Source of the DNA: Bacteroidota bacterium | GTDB lineage: Bacteria; Bacteroidota; Bacteroidia; B-17B0; Aurantibacillaceae | Length of the DNA: 64,000 nt | Direction of reading: 5' to 3' | NCBI GenBank assembly: GCA_017303905.1 | Contig: JAFLBH010000001.1 | Coordinates: 1,155,809 to 1,219,808, forward strand | Shown here: positions 1-10,637 of the stretch, piece after piece | Numbering within the stretch: position 1 is the first letter of the stretch | Layout of the letters: each line of letters begins with the position of its first letter | Notes under the pieces: model-generated | The model's database searches: none | Seen by the model: only the letters and a program-made list of their open reading frames with translations | Told to the model about the DNA's origin: nothing | Position numbers and translations under genes: made by a program

Positions 1-617
1 GTAGGAGTTACTGGAAAAGTTTGTTGGATACGCACCACTTCCCCTTTAGCAGTAATGTTATCATTCATCTGAATAACTTTTGTTCCACCAAAAGGTGAAG
101 TAGGAATAACACCAAGTGGTGCAGGTGCCGTCCATGGAGTTGTACGAATCCAAGCATCCGTTACGTTTGCGTTTGGGCAACAACCATTTTGTGTACATGA
201 TCCGTTTATACCTGAGTTTTGTCCCCATGAGGCTTGCCAGCCAAGCAAGCTAGTACCAATAGTACCTACAGTGTTGGTAGAAGTTGTAGAAGGAGATGCT
301 TCGAAATCTTCATTCACGCAAGGTGCTGCATTAATAACAGGATTACTTCCCTTAGCATTGGAGTTTGATCCTGTATAATATCCATATTTTTTATTAATGA
401 AATCACGCTTCATGCTATACATGATTACGTAATATTCCGAACCTACCATTCCTCTGCTTAACGCTTCTTGTTTTGCTGCTTCTTCATCAAAACCTTTTAA
501 CGAATCTGCAGGAAAAACATAAGTTAAATACTTAAATGGCGCTTGTGCCAAGGTAAGATTGGATAAAAAAACAAGTGCTAATGCACTAAAGAAAAATTTT
601 GTGATTTTATTTTTCAT
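1..617 (-). CDS. Secreted protein, C-terminus cut off by the window edge
   Basis: An open frame of 205 codons reads from ATG at 617 to the first base of the window without a stop. It begins with a signal peptide (MKNKITKFFFSALALVFLSN, cleavage probably after LTLAQ). The mature part has a Lys/Glu-rich segment, a Gly/Tyr/Asn-rich segment and then a Cys-containing stretch (residues ~100-150, with CTQNGCC). The style, Ser/Thr/Asn-rich with paired cysteines, matches the secreted adhesins that follow. I do not recognise the family, and the end that would carry a T9SS sorting domain lies outside the window. Export by Sec is well supported; T9SS sorting is inference from context only. Confidence 0.75.
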   Translation of the reverse strand, partial: MKNKITKFFFSALALVFLSNLTLAQAPFKYLTYVFPADSLKGFDEEAAKQEALSRGMVGSEYYVIMYSMKRDFINKKYGYYTGSNSNAKGSNPVINAAPCVNEDFEASPSTTSTNTVGTIGTSLLGWQASWGQNSGINGSCTQNGCCPNANVTDAWIRTTPWTAPAPLGVIPTSPFGGTKVIQMNDNITAKGEVVRIQQTFPVTP

Positions 618-639
618 GTTGGGTAGTTGTTAGTTGTAG

Positions 640-670
640 TAAATGTATTTTTAACATTGACTTTTGTCAA
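640..670 (-). promoter_or_regulatory. Bacteroidota-type promoter with an inverted repeat over the -33 element
   Basis: On the minus strand TTG (670-668), 20 bases, then TACATTTA (647-640), one base off the TAnnTTTG -7 consensus, about 22 bases before the ATG at 617. The TTG is one end of a perfect inverted repeat, TTGAC-4-GTCAA (657-670), which could be an operator. Confidence 0.5.
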
Positions 671-865
671 TTTCTTTACTCGATATAAGATTACTTTCAC
701 GAACTAAAATGAGATTCCTAAACAGGAGCTGTTTCTACAATTTAATGATTATCAGTTAAATAATTTTTGTTACAGAAAGACGATTCGATTAAATGATTGA
801 TTATAAGTAGTTTATAATTAATCTGTTGCTAAATCCAATTAGTCTTATCTAAATTGAATTATATA
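671..865. other. Non-coding stretch, nothing recognised
   Basis: AT-rich intergenic DNA between the promoter of the partial secreted gene and the terminator of the first adhesin gene. I see no ORF with a convincing start, no tRNA-like cloverleaf and no repeat here. Confidence 0.5.
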
Positions 866-866
866 G

Positions 867-896
867 AAAAAAAAAGCCAATCAGTCGATTGGCTTT
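867..896 (-). terminator. Rho-independent terminator of the first adhesin gene
   Basis: A 10-bp perfect stem (AAAGCCAATC 873-882, loop AGTC, GATTGGCTTT 887-896). On the minus strand it is followed by a run of T (plus-strand A run 867-875). It lies 21 bases past the stop at 917. Confidence 0.85.
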
Positions 897-916
897 AAAT
901 TGAAAAAATATTGAAA

Positions 917-3900
917 TTATTTAATTAACGTAACGTGTCCTTTTAACTCATGTGCTTTTCCAAATACATCTTTCACATTGATTAACCATGTGTAAGTGCC
1001 ATCCATGAGTATTCCGTATTTAACATCGTTTTTCGATTGACGCGTTCCGTTCCATCCTTCTTCAAAAGTTTTTGTGCCAAAAATTTTCTCACCCCAGCGG
1101 TCAAAAATTTGTAATTCATAATCTACAATTCCGAAACCTTTTGGCTGGAAGATGTCATTAATACCATCGTTGTTTGGCGTGAACGCATTCGGTACATAAA
1201 TTCCAAAATCTTCACCAACAACAATCGGTCTAATTAAAGTGTCTGTACATCCAATGTCATTTTTTACAACTAATGCAACTGCATAAGTGCCGGGTTCTGT
1301 ATACATGTAAGTTGGATTCTGCATATTGGATGTAGCACTTGCATTACTCATGAAAAACCAATTCCAACTAACAATATTTCCGCCATGTGAAGCATCCGTA
1401 AATGTTACAATTTGATCTTGATTAATAATTGGTTTAAGCGGAGCAAAATTAAAATCCGCAACCGGACTAGGTACTACTTCGACGGTACTTGTAGCATATC
1501 CATTACAGCCATTTAAATCAGTAAATAATGCTGTTAAGGTATACACACCTGTACTCGTATAACAATGATTAATTGACGTAACTCCATTCTCCGAATTTCC
1601 ATCACCTAAATTCCAATCTGCGCTTGTAACAACCGGATTTGAAGAAAGTGAAAAAGTAGCACATACAGGTGTACATCCCTTGACATTTCCTGATAATATT
1701 GTTCCTGTTGGGTTTGGATTAACAACAGCATTTACCGTTGCCGTGGTTGAACAACCGTTAGCATCTGTTACTATTACAGTATATATACCGCTCATGTTAG
1801 CATTGGCCGCAGTAATTGCCGGATTTTGTTGTGATGAAATAAATCCGTTTGGCCCAGTCCATTGATATGTGCTACCACCATTGGCAGTAAAACTTAGATT
1901 ATTGTTTTCGCAAATCGGACCATTCACATTTATTTGAACCGCAGGAGCAGCTGTAACATTTACATTTACAAAAGTAGTGCCGGAACAACCTGCAGCGGTT
2001 GTTACAACAACAGTGTATTGTCCGCTTGCAGCAAATGGCGCATTTACAATTACCGGATTTTGTATGTTGGATGTAAATCCATTCGGGCCACTCCAACTAT
2101 AAGTTGATCCGCCATTAGCGTTCAACTGAATATTGTTGTTTTCACAGGCAGCCCCACCGGTAGCTCCGGGTGTTGGTAATGCGTTTATAGTTACTATTGT
2201 ATTTGTTGTATTTGTACATCCATTCGCGTCAGTTACAGTTAATACATAGTTACCTGAGTTGTTTACAGACGAAACAAGAATACTTGGATTTTGTGAATTT
2301 GAAACAAATCCATTTGGTCCTGTCCAACTATAAGTCACGCCGCCGGTTCCGGATAAGTTTAAAGCAACGCCTTCACAAATAGGATCATTTGCTGAAATTG
2401 TAGGTAATGGAAGAGGATTCACCACGATAGTTGTAGAGGCAGTGGCTGTACAAGTACCTGCACTTAATGTTACGTTATAAACGCCACTCATAGCAGTAGT
2501 AGATGCAGCAATAGTTGGGTTTTGTGTATTGGCAGTATAACCACCTGGTCCTGTCCATGTATAGGTCAAAGCACCACTAGTGCTTAATTGAATGGTTGAA
2601 CCCGCACAATAAGGTCCTGTGTTTGCAGCTGAAGCTGTAGGGCTGATTACCGATACGTTCACAGATGATGTACCTGTACAACCTAAGTTAGTAACTGTTA
2701 CACTATACACGCCGGCATTTAATGCAGTGGATGAACCAATCACCGGATTTTGTAGAGCTGAGGTAAAGCCATTTGGTCCACTCCAGGAGTAGGTCCCGCC
2801 ACCGTTAGATGTCAAGTTAATTACATTTCCTAAACAAACCGGACTGTTACTTCCCGCAATAGGATTCGGAGAAGGATTAATTACAACATTTGTTGTTGAT
2901 GTACCAATACATCCACCGGCAGCAGTTACAGAAACAGTATATACACCGCCGTTTGTAGCTTGTGCATTTGTTACCGTTGGGTTCTGACCGTTAGATGTAA
3001 ATGCAGCAGGTCCGCTCCAGGTATAAGTGGCAAACGCGCCAACATTCAACTGAATGGTTGAACCGGCGCAATACGCTCCTGTATTACTTGCTGTAGGTGT
3101 TGGGCTAGCATTTACGGTAATTGAAGTCGTTGCTAAAGCAATACAACCCCCGGTATTTACAACTAAGCTATAAGTGCCACTCATGGCAGTTGTTGAATTA
3201 GCAATGGTAGGGTTTTGTAAATTAGAAGTAAATCCACCCGGACCACTCCAAGTATAACTTGTTCCCGCAGTACCATTTAACTGAATGGTTGCACCAGCGC
3301 AATATGGTCCGGTATTATTTGCAGCTGCAGTGGTTGTTGAAATTGCTAAGTTAGTAGTAGCAGTTCCTACACAGCCGTTCAAGGTAACAGTTAACGAATA
3401 AACTCCGGCGTTAGTTAAAGCAACATTTGGTATGCTTGGGTTTTGCAAAGCAGATGTAAATCCTCCAGGGCCCGACCAGTTATAAGTACCACCACCGGTT
3501 CCGGTTAAACTTGCAGTATTTGTGGTACAAATTGGCCCGTTATTATTAGCTGTAACAGTTGGTTGTGGATTAATGACTACAACAGAAGAACTGGTTGCGG
3601 TACATCCACCGTTATTATTGGAGTAAGTTACAGTATATGTTCCGGGAGCCGTAAAACTAACCGGTCCGTACGTGCCTGTACTTCCTGTTGGAGGTGCGCC
3701 GACCGTTGGATTGAAAGCATAAGTGTGGGTACCTACAGCCGAAGACGAGTTGAAAGTAAAACTATTTCCTTGCAAACACTGTGTGTAATTAGGAGTGCTA
3801 AATGTTACTGCCACACCCGATACGGTGATGTTTGTAGTCACAACATTAGTACAGCTGCCGGCGGAAACTGTATGTGAAATGACATAGTTACCAGGATTAG

Positions 3901-4801
3901 CAAACGTTATTGAAGGACTTGCTGAATTGACTGTGTTAATTGTAACACCTGCTGCCGGAGCTGCAGACCAAGTATGAGAAACACCTGCTGTTCCGGTATG
4001 ATTAAATTGAACAGTGGATCCGGTACATGTTGCTGAGTTCACCGGTGTAAATGCCGCAGATACATTGGGCACAACACTTACTGTGACGACTTTTGTTAAG
4101 GTATTACAAGGTGTACTGACGAGTGCCGTGTAAGTTGTGGTGGCTGCGGGCGAGACGACTATAGTATTTAAGGTGGAACCGCCTGGCGACCATAAGGTGC
4201 TAGTTTGTCCACAACCTCCTGTGATGCTATTTACATTTAAAGTAGAAGAACCGGGTGCACAGAAAACAGAAGGAGTTGCAACTACGTTAAAGTTAAGAGG
4301 AACGAAAACTCCGGGAACAACAAAAGAGCTTGGGGTTGTCCAAGGACCAACTGTATTGGTACCGCTTACCCACTCGCGAGCAGAAAAGAAATAGGTTTGT
4401 CCAGGGCATAATCCTGTGAAAGGAATATTAACAGGATGGTAAGGTTCTGTTGTGCAGTTATCGGGCCAGGAATTACCTAAGGTGTAATTAGGCACATTAA
4501 GCAATGCGTTATACCAAGGAAAATTTGCATAGGTTACACCCGGTCCTGTCCAGTTCAATAAGTTTGTTTGCATGGTAGCTGGAGGAGTTCCTGTTAATTG
4601 ACCGGAAGTACAACGTAATTCCACTTGTAACCAATACGGACCGCCACCACACGTAGCAGCGTTAGAACTTGCTGTAAAGGTTAATGCAGTAGCACCAACA
4701 GTAAATGATGGATTTACAAGTGCCATTCCGTGACCAGCGTTAACGCGATGGAATGAAAATAGCGTAATAAATAGAGCAAAAAACAGTTTAATACTTCTCA
4801 T
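917..4801 (-). CDS. Giant secreted adhesin with eight Ig-like repeats and a T9SS type B sorting domain
   Basis: A cell-surface or released protein of 1294 residues. It starts with a signal peptide (MRSIKLFFALFITLFSFHRV, cut after NA). Then come a unique N-terminal domain, two PKD/Ig-like modules, and eight tandem ~77-residue modules (~413-1029), each with a Y-x-W-[ST]-G-P-x-[GA]-[FY] core, an 'QNP' turn and two conserved Cys, probably one disulfide each. Two PKD domains follow (~1030-1200), the first with the 'WNLGDGNSEN' PKD core, and then a C-terminal gliding-associated (CHU_C/type B) domain beginning 'VPNAFTPNNDGINDIF' and ending 'KGHVTLIK'. Known type B proteins, such as SprB, leave through the T9SS with a PorP/SprF partner. 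The frame stays open upstream to a GTG at 4879, but only the ATG at 4801 puts the signal peptide at the N-terminus; ATG 4819 is possible. The ligand is unknown. Confidence 0.9.
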   Translation of the reverse strand: MRSIKLFFALFITLFSFHRVNAGHGMALVNPSFTVGATALTFTASSNAATCGGGPYWLQVELRCTSGQLTGTPPATMQTNLLNWTGPGVTYANFPWYNALLNVPNYTLGNSWPDNCTTEPYHPVNIPFTGLCPGQTYFFSAREWVSGTNTVGPWTTPSSFVVPGVFVPLNFNVVATPSVFCAPGSSTLNVNSITGGCGQTSTLWSPGGSTLNTIVVSPAATTTYTALVSTPCNTLTKVVTVSVVPNVSAAFTPVNSATCTGSTVQFNHTGTAGVSHTWSAAPAAGVTINTVNSASPSITFANPGNYVISHTVSAGSCTNVVTTNITVSGVAVTFSTPNYTQCLQGNSFTFNSSSAVGTHTYAFNPTVGAPPTGSTGTYGPVSFTAPGTYTVTYSNNNGGCTATSSSVVVINPQPTVTANNNGPICTTNTASLTGTGGGTYNWSGPGGFTSALQNPSIPNVALTNAGVYSLTVTLNGCVGTATTNLAISTTTAAANNTGPYCAGATIQLNGTAGTSYTWSGPGGFTSNLQNPTIANSTTAMSGTYSLVVNTGGCIALATTSITVNASPTPTASNTGAYCAGSTIQLNVGAFATYTWSGPAAFTSNGQNPTVTNAQATNGGVYTVSVTAAGGCIGTSTTNVVINPSPNPIAGSNSPVCLGNVINLTSNGGGTYSWSGPNGFTSALQNPVIGSSTALNAGVYSVTVTNLGCTGTSSVNVSVISPTASAANTGPYCAGSTIQLSTSGALTYTWTGPGGYTANTQNPTIAASTTAMSGVYNVTLSAGTCTATASTTIVVNPLPLPTISANDPICEGVALNLSGTGGVTYSWTGPNGFVSNSQNPSILVSSVNNSGNYVLTVTDANGCTNTTNTIVTINALPTPGATGGAACENNNIQLNANGGSTYSWSGPNGFTSNIQNPVIVNAPFAASGQYTVVVTTAAGCSGTTFVNVNVTAAPAVQINVNGPICENNNLSFTANGGSTYQWTGPNGFISSQQNPAITAANANMSGIYTVIVTDANGCSTTATVNAVVNPNPTGTILSGNVKGCTPVCATFSLSSNPVVTSADWNLGDGNSENGVTSINHCYTSTGVYTLTALFTDLNGCNGYATSTVEVVPSPVADFNFAPLKPIINQDQIVTFTDASHGGNIVSWNWFFMSNASATSNMQNPTYMYTEPGTYAVALVVKNDIGCTDTLIRPIVVGEDFGIYVPNAFTPNNDGINDIFQPKGFGIVDYELQIFDRWGEKIFGTKTFEEGWNGTRQSKNDVKYGILMDGTYTWLINVKDVFGKAHELKGHVTLIK
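1715..3564 (-). repeat. Eight tandem ~231-bp repeats coding for Ig-like modules
   Basis: Inside the adhesin gene the same module recurs eight times in the same frame. The block coding W-[ST]-G-P appears at about 3470, 3235, 3010, 2775, 2550, 2320, 2085 and 1850. The copies differ at many positions, so this is an old protein-level repeat, not a recent DNA duplication. Boundaries are approximate. Confidence 0.85.
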
Positions 4802-4923
4802 GCGGTTAATATATTGCATAAAGTTCTTAAATCGTATTAGAAACTTCAATTCCTGCACTAACCCATTGCTACCATTCACTCATTTTAAGAATTTTAACAA
4901 CAAGATTTTGTTAAAAACTTCCA

Positions 4924-4954
4924 TAAAAAAAGCCCTGAAATTTTCCAGGGCTTT
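4924..4954 (-). terminator. Rho-independent terminator of the second adhesin gene
   Basis: A 9-bp perfect stem (AAAGCCCTG 4929-4937 with CAGGGCTTT 4946-4954), followed on the minus strand by six T (plus-strand A run 4924-4929). It lies 26 bases past the stop at 4980. Confidence 0.85.
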
Positions 4955-4979
4955 AGTATTAATAAAGTAAACATATTCG

Positions 4980-7900
4980 TTATCTGAACAAACTCATACT
5001 TCCTTTTTGTTCATATTCTTCTCCGTCTTTACCTTTTGCCTTTAAGACATAGAAGTACGTTCCTGCAGGAACTTCTTTTCCTCCAAAGTTTTTCCCATCC
5101 CAAGAAACATTTCCTGATTCAGATTTCACATCATACATCTTCACTCCCCAACGATCAAATACGGTGAAAGTAATGTCGGTAATGTTAGTGGTTAATAAAG
5201 TGAAGTTATCGTTAACTCCGTCTCCATTTGGTGTAAACACATTTGGAACTGTTAAATCAGATGGAATGTCAACTGTAACAAGAGCTGTTGCAGTTCCGAC
5301 GCAAGATGCGGTGCCTGTTGTTTGCGTCATCATTAAAAAAACAGTATAAGTTCCTGGAGCAGTATAAGTAGTATTGCCACTTGGATATGGCGTAGCGCTA
5401 CCGGTATAAGTGTTTGCTAAACTGGTAGTAGTTGCTGTTTGACCGTTTCCATAACTCCAAACAGTGGTAATTGTTCCCGAACTACTGGTAAACGGAGAAT
5501 TATTGGAGAAGTTAACTCCTAACGGTGCATAGCCCTCCGCCGGATTAGGGGTTAAACTTACGCTTAGACTACCTGATGTTACATCAATTGTATTAAATGT
5601 TCGGCAACCATTAATAGTATTATAAATAGTCACAAAGTATGTTCCGGGAGCATTCACACTGGTGCTGTAACATGAAGCACAACTAAATCCTGCACCCGGA
5701 GGACCCGCCCATGTATAAGAATAACTTGTCGATGTTGTTGTAGTTCCGGCTGTAATAATAGTTGTTGTTTGTCCGCATGGAATTTGTACCGGAGCCAAAG
5801 GAACGGTAGATGGCGGAACTGTGTTTAACGGAACAACCGCTGTAGTTACAGATGAACATCCATTTAAACTATTTGTGTAATCCATTGTATAAGTACCCGG
5901 AGCGCAGAAAGTAGAACCAGGTATATTATTAGTTGTAGTAGGCGCAGGTGAGGTAAATGTAAATGTAATAGGAATGGTTGACGTACCGGTTGCTAATTGA
6001 GGTGAAAATTGCACACACTGATTCGCACAGGTAATAGCACTTGGCGTGAATACCGCGTTATATCTAGGTACAAATACGTCTTTATAAAACTGCACGCGTT
6101 GTCTGCCAACACAACCATTAACAGGATTGGTACATAATACCGTGTAGTTAGTTGGTGATGTACTTGAAGTGATATTCGCTAAATTAACAATCACCTGATT
6201 TGTAAATGTGGTTAGATTTGGCGGAACTGTCCAGCTGTAATTATTAGCAGACAACATAGGATTAGAGATTGCAGTAGCCAATAAAGTGTTATTAGTACAA
6301 GTTAATGTATAGCTATTGCTTGGTAAATTAGTAATTGCTGTAGGGAAGATACGAGCAGTATCAATCATTACAGTTACAGTTTGTGTTACAGTACAACCGA
6401 AACCATCTTTAAACGCTGCAATGTAATTTCCGGGAACGCAAACAGAGTAACCTCCATTCGCAGGTGTAGAAATTGCGCTTGTAGTTACGTTAGTCCATGA
6501 ATACGAAATCGGAGCAACTGTTGATGTGGATGAAATAGCTAAACTCACGCACGGTACAGAACAAGTAATTGTATATCCTAAATTAGCAGTTACAGACATG
6601 GTTGGAACTTGCGAGTTAGATGTAACGGATACTGTTTGAGAACTTGCACAACCGGTAGCTACATTGGTGAAAACTACCGTATAAGTACCCGGAGCATTTA
6701 CCACTACATTCAATGGCGTGCCTGATACACCAGTTAAAGGAACACCAGGAGGCCCGAACCATTGTCCAACAATATTTGTGGTGGTAGTTGTAATAGCAGT
6801 AAAGGAAATAGGCGCCCCATTACAAGCTATATTGCCTGAAGTTGGATTTACAGTAATTGTTGGAGCAGTTGTGTTTTGAGAGATGGCAATTGTTTGTGTT
6901 GCCACACATGAGCCAACGGTTTGGTCCTGACCCACAACAGTATAAACTCCCGGAGCTGTAATATTCAATGAACTACCATTAAAGTTACCCGGATTCCAGG
7001 TGTAGGTAACGTTTGAAAGCGTCGATGTGTTTACAGCATTAATTGTCATTGAGCTAGGGTTACAAGCTAATACAGTTCCACCTGTGCTTGTATTTAATGA
7101 GAATGATAATGGAGCAGGGGCTACAATGGAAGTTGTTGATGTAGCTTTACAACCAAGAGCGTCGGTTACCGTCATAGAGTAAACATTCGTTGTTAAGTTA
7201 TTTGCAACAGTAGAAGTGCCACCTACAGGCGACCAAGAATAACTTAAAGAGCCGATTCCTCCTGTTGCGGTTACAGTTGATGAACCAAGTGATGGAGGGG
7301 AGCAGTTACCATTTGTATTTGCAAATGAAATATTGATAGCCGGAGAAACAAATACAGTTGCTGTTCCGCTGAAAGTGCCACACGAGTTGCTGGCGAATAA
7401 AGTATACGTTGAAGTGGTGATAGGGGAAGTAGTGAAAGTATTGCCCGAAACGTTACCAGGTTGCCAGGTATAAGTTGTACCTGCTGAACTTGGAACTGAT
7501 AAAGTAGCCACAGAACCCGGACAAATAGATTGACTTGCTATGGATAAAGTACTTGATAATGGGGAGCAAGAAACTACCGCTGTTCCGAAAAAATTAAGCG
7601 GAACGGAAGTACTTACACTGCTATAATTAGAAAAACAAAGAATGAAACGATCACCGCAATTCACGTTGATTGGCGCTCCGTAATCATCAGGAAAACCACC
7701 AGCCGGAATATTGGCAGGGGCAGCTAATCCTGTACCACCTGAACAATGATTGTTCCAGCAGCAGCGAATAGGAGCTTGTGTGTTCGCATTAATACCGGCA
7801 CAAGTAGTAGCGTTATATGGCCACATAATCCAGTCATAACAACCCGATTGAGCACCAGGACCGGTACCCGCACCCATCGAAAATTCTAGTGTTCCCGGAG

Positions 7901-8177
7901 TTTGTATATTAATAATCATCCAGGTTGGATTTAACTCGCCTGATTTTAAGCAACCGCTTCCACCGGGAGGAACAATACCCGCAGGATTATTAGTTGGATT
8001 AGATACGTTACTACCTGTAGTGAAATCAACAAAGCCTGATCCGGCCGGCGATACAGTAAAAGAGTTACTTGTACACACGTTTACTGCGGTTGTACAATCG
8101 GAAGCCGTTACCACTTGCGAAAAAATATCATTCGCAAAAAACAGAACAGCAATTATAAAGTATAATATTTTTTTCAT
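4980..8177 (-). CDS. Large secreted Ig/PKD-like protein with T9SS type B sorting domain
   Basis: 1065 residues. The signal peptide is MKKILYFIIAVLFFANDIFS. The N-terminal domain (~22-205) is Cys-rich, starting at 'TASDCTTAVNVC' and ending in 'FFGTAVVSC', of the kind often found at the N-terminus of Bacteroidota adhesins. Then come about eight divergent Ig-like modules with 'YTW.PG' and 'APGTYTV' motifs, a PKD domain (~890-970, 'PAEGYAPLGVNFSNNSPF'), and a C-terminal type B domain from 'VPNVFTPNGDGVNDNF' to 'KGSMSLFR'. It is probably exported by the T9SS and displayed on the cell surface. It starts 10 bases after the stop of the 164-residue gene upstream, so the two are likely co-transcribed. 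The binding partner cannot be told from sequence. Confidence 0.9.
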   Translation of the reverse strand: MKKILYFIIAVLFFANDIFSQVVTASDCTTAVNVCTSNSFTVSPAGSGFVDFTTGSNVSNPTNNPAGIVPPGGSGCLKSGELNPTWMIINIQTPGTLEFSMGAGTGPGAQSGCYDWIMWPYNATTCAGINANTQAPIRCCWNNHCSGGTGLAAPANIPAGGFPDDYGAPINVNCGDRFILCFSNYSSVSTSVPLNFFGTAVVSCSPLSSTLSIASQSICPGSVATLSVPSSAGTTYTWQPGNVSGNTFTTSPITTSTYTLFASNSCGTFSGTATVFVSPAINISFANTNGNCSPPSLGSSTVTATGGIGSLSYSWSPVGGTSTVANNLTTNVYSMTVTDALGCKATSTTSIVAPAPLSFSLNTSTGGTVLACNPSSMTINAVNTSTLSNVTYTWNPGNFNGSSLNITAPGVYTVVGQDQTVGSCVATQTIAISQNTTAPTITVNPTSGNIACNGAPISFTAITTTTTNIVGQWFGPPGVPLTGVSGTPLNVVVNAPGTYTVVFTNVATGCASSQTVSVTSNSQVPTMSVTANLGYTITCSVPCVSLAISSTSTVAPISYSWTNVTTSAISTPANGGYSVCVPGNYIAAFKDGFGCTVTQTVTVMIDTARIFPTAITNLPSNSYTLTCTNNTLLATAISNPMLSANNYSWTVPPNLTTFTNQVIVNLANITSSTSPTNYTVLCTNPVNGCVGRQRVQFYKDVFVPRYNAVFTPSAITCANQCVQFSPQLATGTSTIPITFTFTSPAPTTTNNIPGSTFCAPGTYTMDYTNSLNGCSSVTTAVVPLNTVPPSTVPLAPVQIPCGQTTTIITAGTTTTSTSYSYTWAGPPGAGFSCASCYSTSVNAPGTYFVTIYNTINGCRTFNTIDVTSGSLSVSLTPNPAEGYAPLGVNFSNNSPFTSSSGTITTVWSYGNGQTATTTSLANTYTGSATPYPSGNTTYTAPGTYTVFLMMTQTTGTASCVGTATALVTVDIPSDLTVPNVFTPNGDGVNDNFTLLTTNITDITFTVFDRWGVKMYDVKSESGNVSWDGKNFGGKEVPAGTYFYVLKAKGKDGEEYEQKGSMSLFR

Positions 8178-8187
8178 GATGTTGTTT

Positions 8188-8682
8188 TTAGCGGGTTATT
8201 AATGAACGGAAGATGTTGAAGCAATTTTCTTTTTTAATGTCTTTAGCAATAATGTTTCCATCAGCGCCAACAATAACGTTACCGGTAAAATCACCGAATA
8301 ATTTAGTAATAGCTTCGTATTTTGCAGTGGTATTATCTAAGGTGGATGGAGAAGAAACAGAGTCTTTCTTAACACTCATCATCCACATGTATAAATCTTT
8401 ATCAAGGGATAAGTTAACATAAGCAACTCCCTTAGAACCGTTTTTAAGTTTGGCAGAGCTGTAAATGTTACTTACACGTAAAAACTCTTTATTGTTTTCA
8501 CGCGAATTAATGTCTGACGATTGCCATACATTGATAAATAAAATTTTGTTATCTAGATTAACTTCAGGAAGCAAATCAAGCACTACTTTCCGGTAATCGT
8601 TACCGCTCACCTGAGCATTTAGTGAATTAAATCCGGCTAAGAGGATAAAACTCATTAATAAAGGGATAAAATGTTTTTTCAT
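8188..8682 (-). CDS. Secreted thioredoxin-like protein lacking the CXXC motif
   Basis: 164 residues with a signal peptide (MKKHFIPLLMSFILLAGFNS, cut after LNAQ). The mature part looks like a TlpA/thioredoxin fold: 'KILFINVWQSSD' where a TlpA protein has the 'vlvnFWAsWCxPC' strand and active site, then 'ENNKEFL' matching the helix after it, and a late 'GNVIVGADGNIIAKD' strand-turn like the 'fLIDpdGkI' of that family. No cysteine sits at the active-site position; the only one is near the C-terminus ('KENCFNIF'). A disulfide-exchange role is therefore unlikely; a structural or binding role is possible. It is the first gene of a likely two-gene operon with the 1065-residue adhesin. The fold assignment is inference from motifs. 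Confidence 0.7.
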   Translation of the reverse strand: MKKHFIPLLMSFILLAGFNSLNAQVSGNDYRKVVLDLLPEVNLDNKILFINVWQSSDINSRENNKEFLRVSNIYSSAKLKNGSKGVAYVNLSLDKDLYMWMMSVKKDSVSSPSTLDNTTAKYEAITKLFGDFTGNVIVGADGNIIAKDIKKENCFNIFRSLITR

Positions 8683-8723
8683 AATCTATTTGATTGGTTA
8701 CACAATATATAAAAAAGAACAAT

Positions 8724-8753
8724 AAAAAAAGGGAGAACTTTCGAACTCCCTTT
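8724..8753 (-). terminator. Rho-independent terminator after atpD-atpC
   Basis: Stem AAAGGGAG (8728-8735) with CTCCCTTT (8746-8753). A plus-strand A run at 8724-8730 gives a U-tract on the minus strand. It lies 24 bases past the atpC stop and separates the ATP synthase pair from the next secreted genes. Confidence 0.85.
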
Positions 8754-8777
8754 AATATTACAAACATAATGCCAAAA

Positions 8778-9013
8778 CTACTCGGCCAGTACGATAACCT
8801 TGTTTTTTAACACTTCAACAACTCCTCCTTTTACAGGAAATTTCAAAGTGTTATTAGAATCCTCGATAAGTTCTATTTCGCCGGCTTTTAATGTTGCAAT
8901 CATGGAAGCATGATTGTTTAAGAGACCGAAAGAGCCTTCAGATCCGGGAAATGTAGCTGATTTTACATTTCCTTCGAAAAGTTTTTTATCGGGGGTTATG
9001 ATTTCGATTTTCA

Positions 9014-9014
<1 letters not shown>
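8778..9014 (-). CDS. atpC: ATP synthase F1 epsilon subunit, short form
   Basis: 78 residues, the N-terminal beta-sandwich of the epsilon subunit only ('MKIEIITPDKKLFEG', 'ATFPGSEGSFGLLNNHASM'). The C-terminal helical hairpin of longer epsilon subunits, which inhibits ATP hydrolysis, is absent. Bacteroidota commonly have this short form. The ATG shares its first base with the last base of the atpD stop (9014), so translation is coupled. It acts in the central stalk of F1 on the cytoplasmic side of the inner membrane. Confidence 0.95.
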
Positions 9015-10570
<1,556 letters not shown>

Positions 10571-10610
10571 TTAAATCCGCTAAAATTGGTGTTAATAATT
10601 TTATATACTT

Positions 10611-10618
10611 TATTTTTG
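10611..10618 (+). promoter_or_regulatory. Candidate -7 box of ribF
   Basis: TATTTTTG matches TAnnTTTG perfectly, 19 bases before the ribF ATG, and is divergent from the atpD box. There is a TTG at 10586-10588, spaced 22 bases, slightly long. Confidence 0.5.
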
Positions 10619-10637
10619 TGCACTTTAAATTAATTGG

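Noticed and set aside
1715..3564. Evenly spaced repeats that might look like a CRISPR or satellite array
   Set aside because: They are in frame, diverge at the DNA level, have a ~231-bp period and code for Ig-like modules.
3563..3877. 104-codon frame antisense to the adhesin
   Set aside because: No start context and Cys/Arg-rich nonsense composition; the sense frame is an Ig-like module.
4802..4879. N-terminal extension of the first adhesin from a GTG
   Set aside because: It adds 26 residues with no export signal in front of a clear signal peptide starting at ATG 4801.
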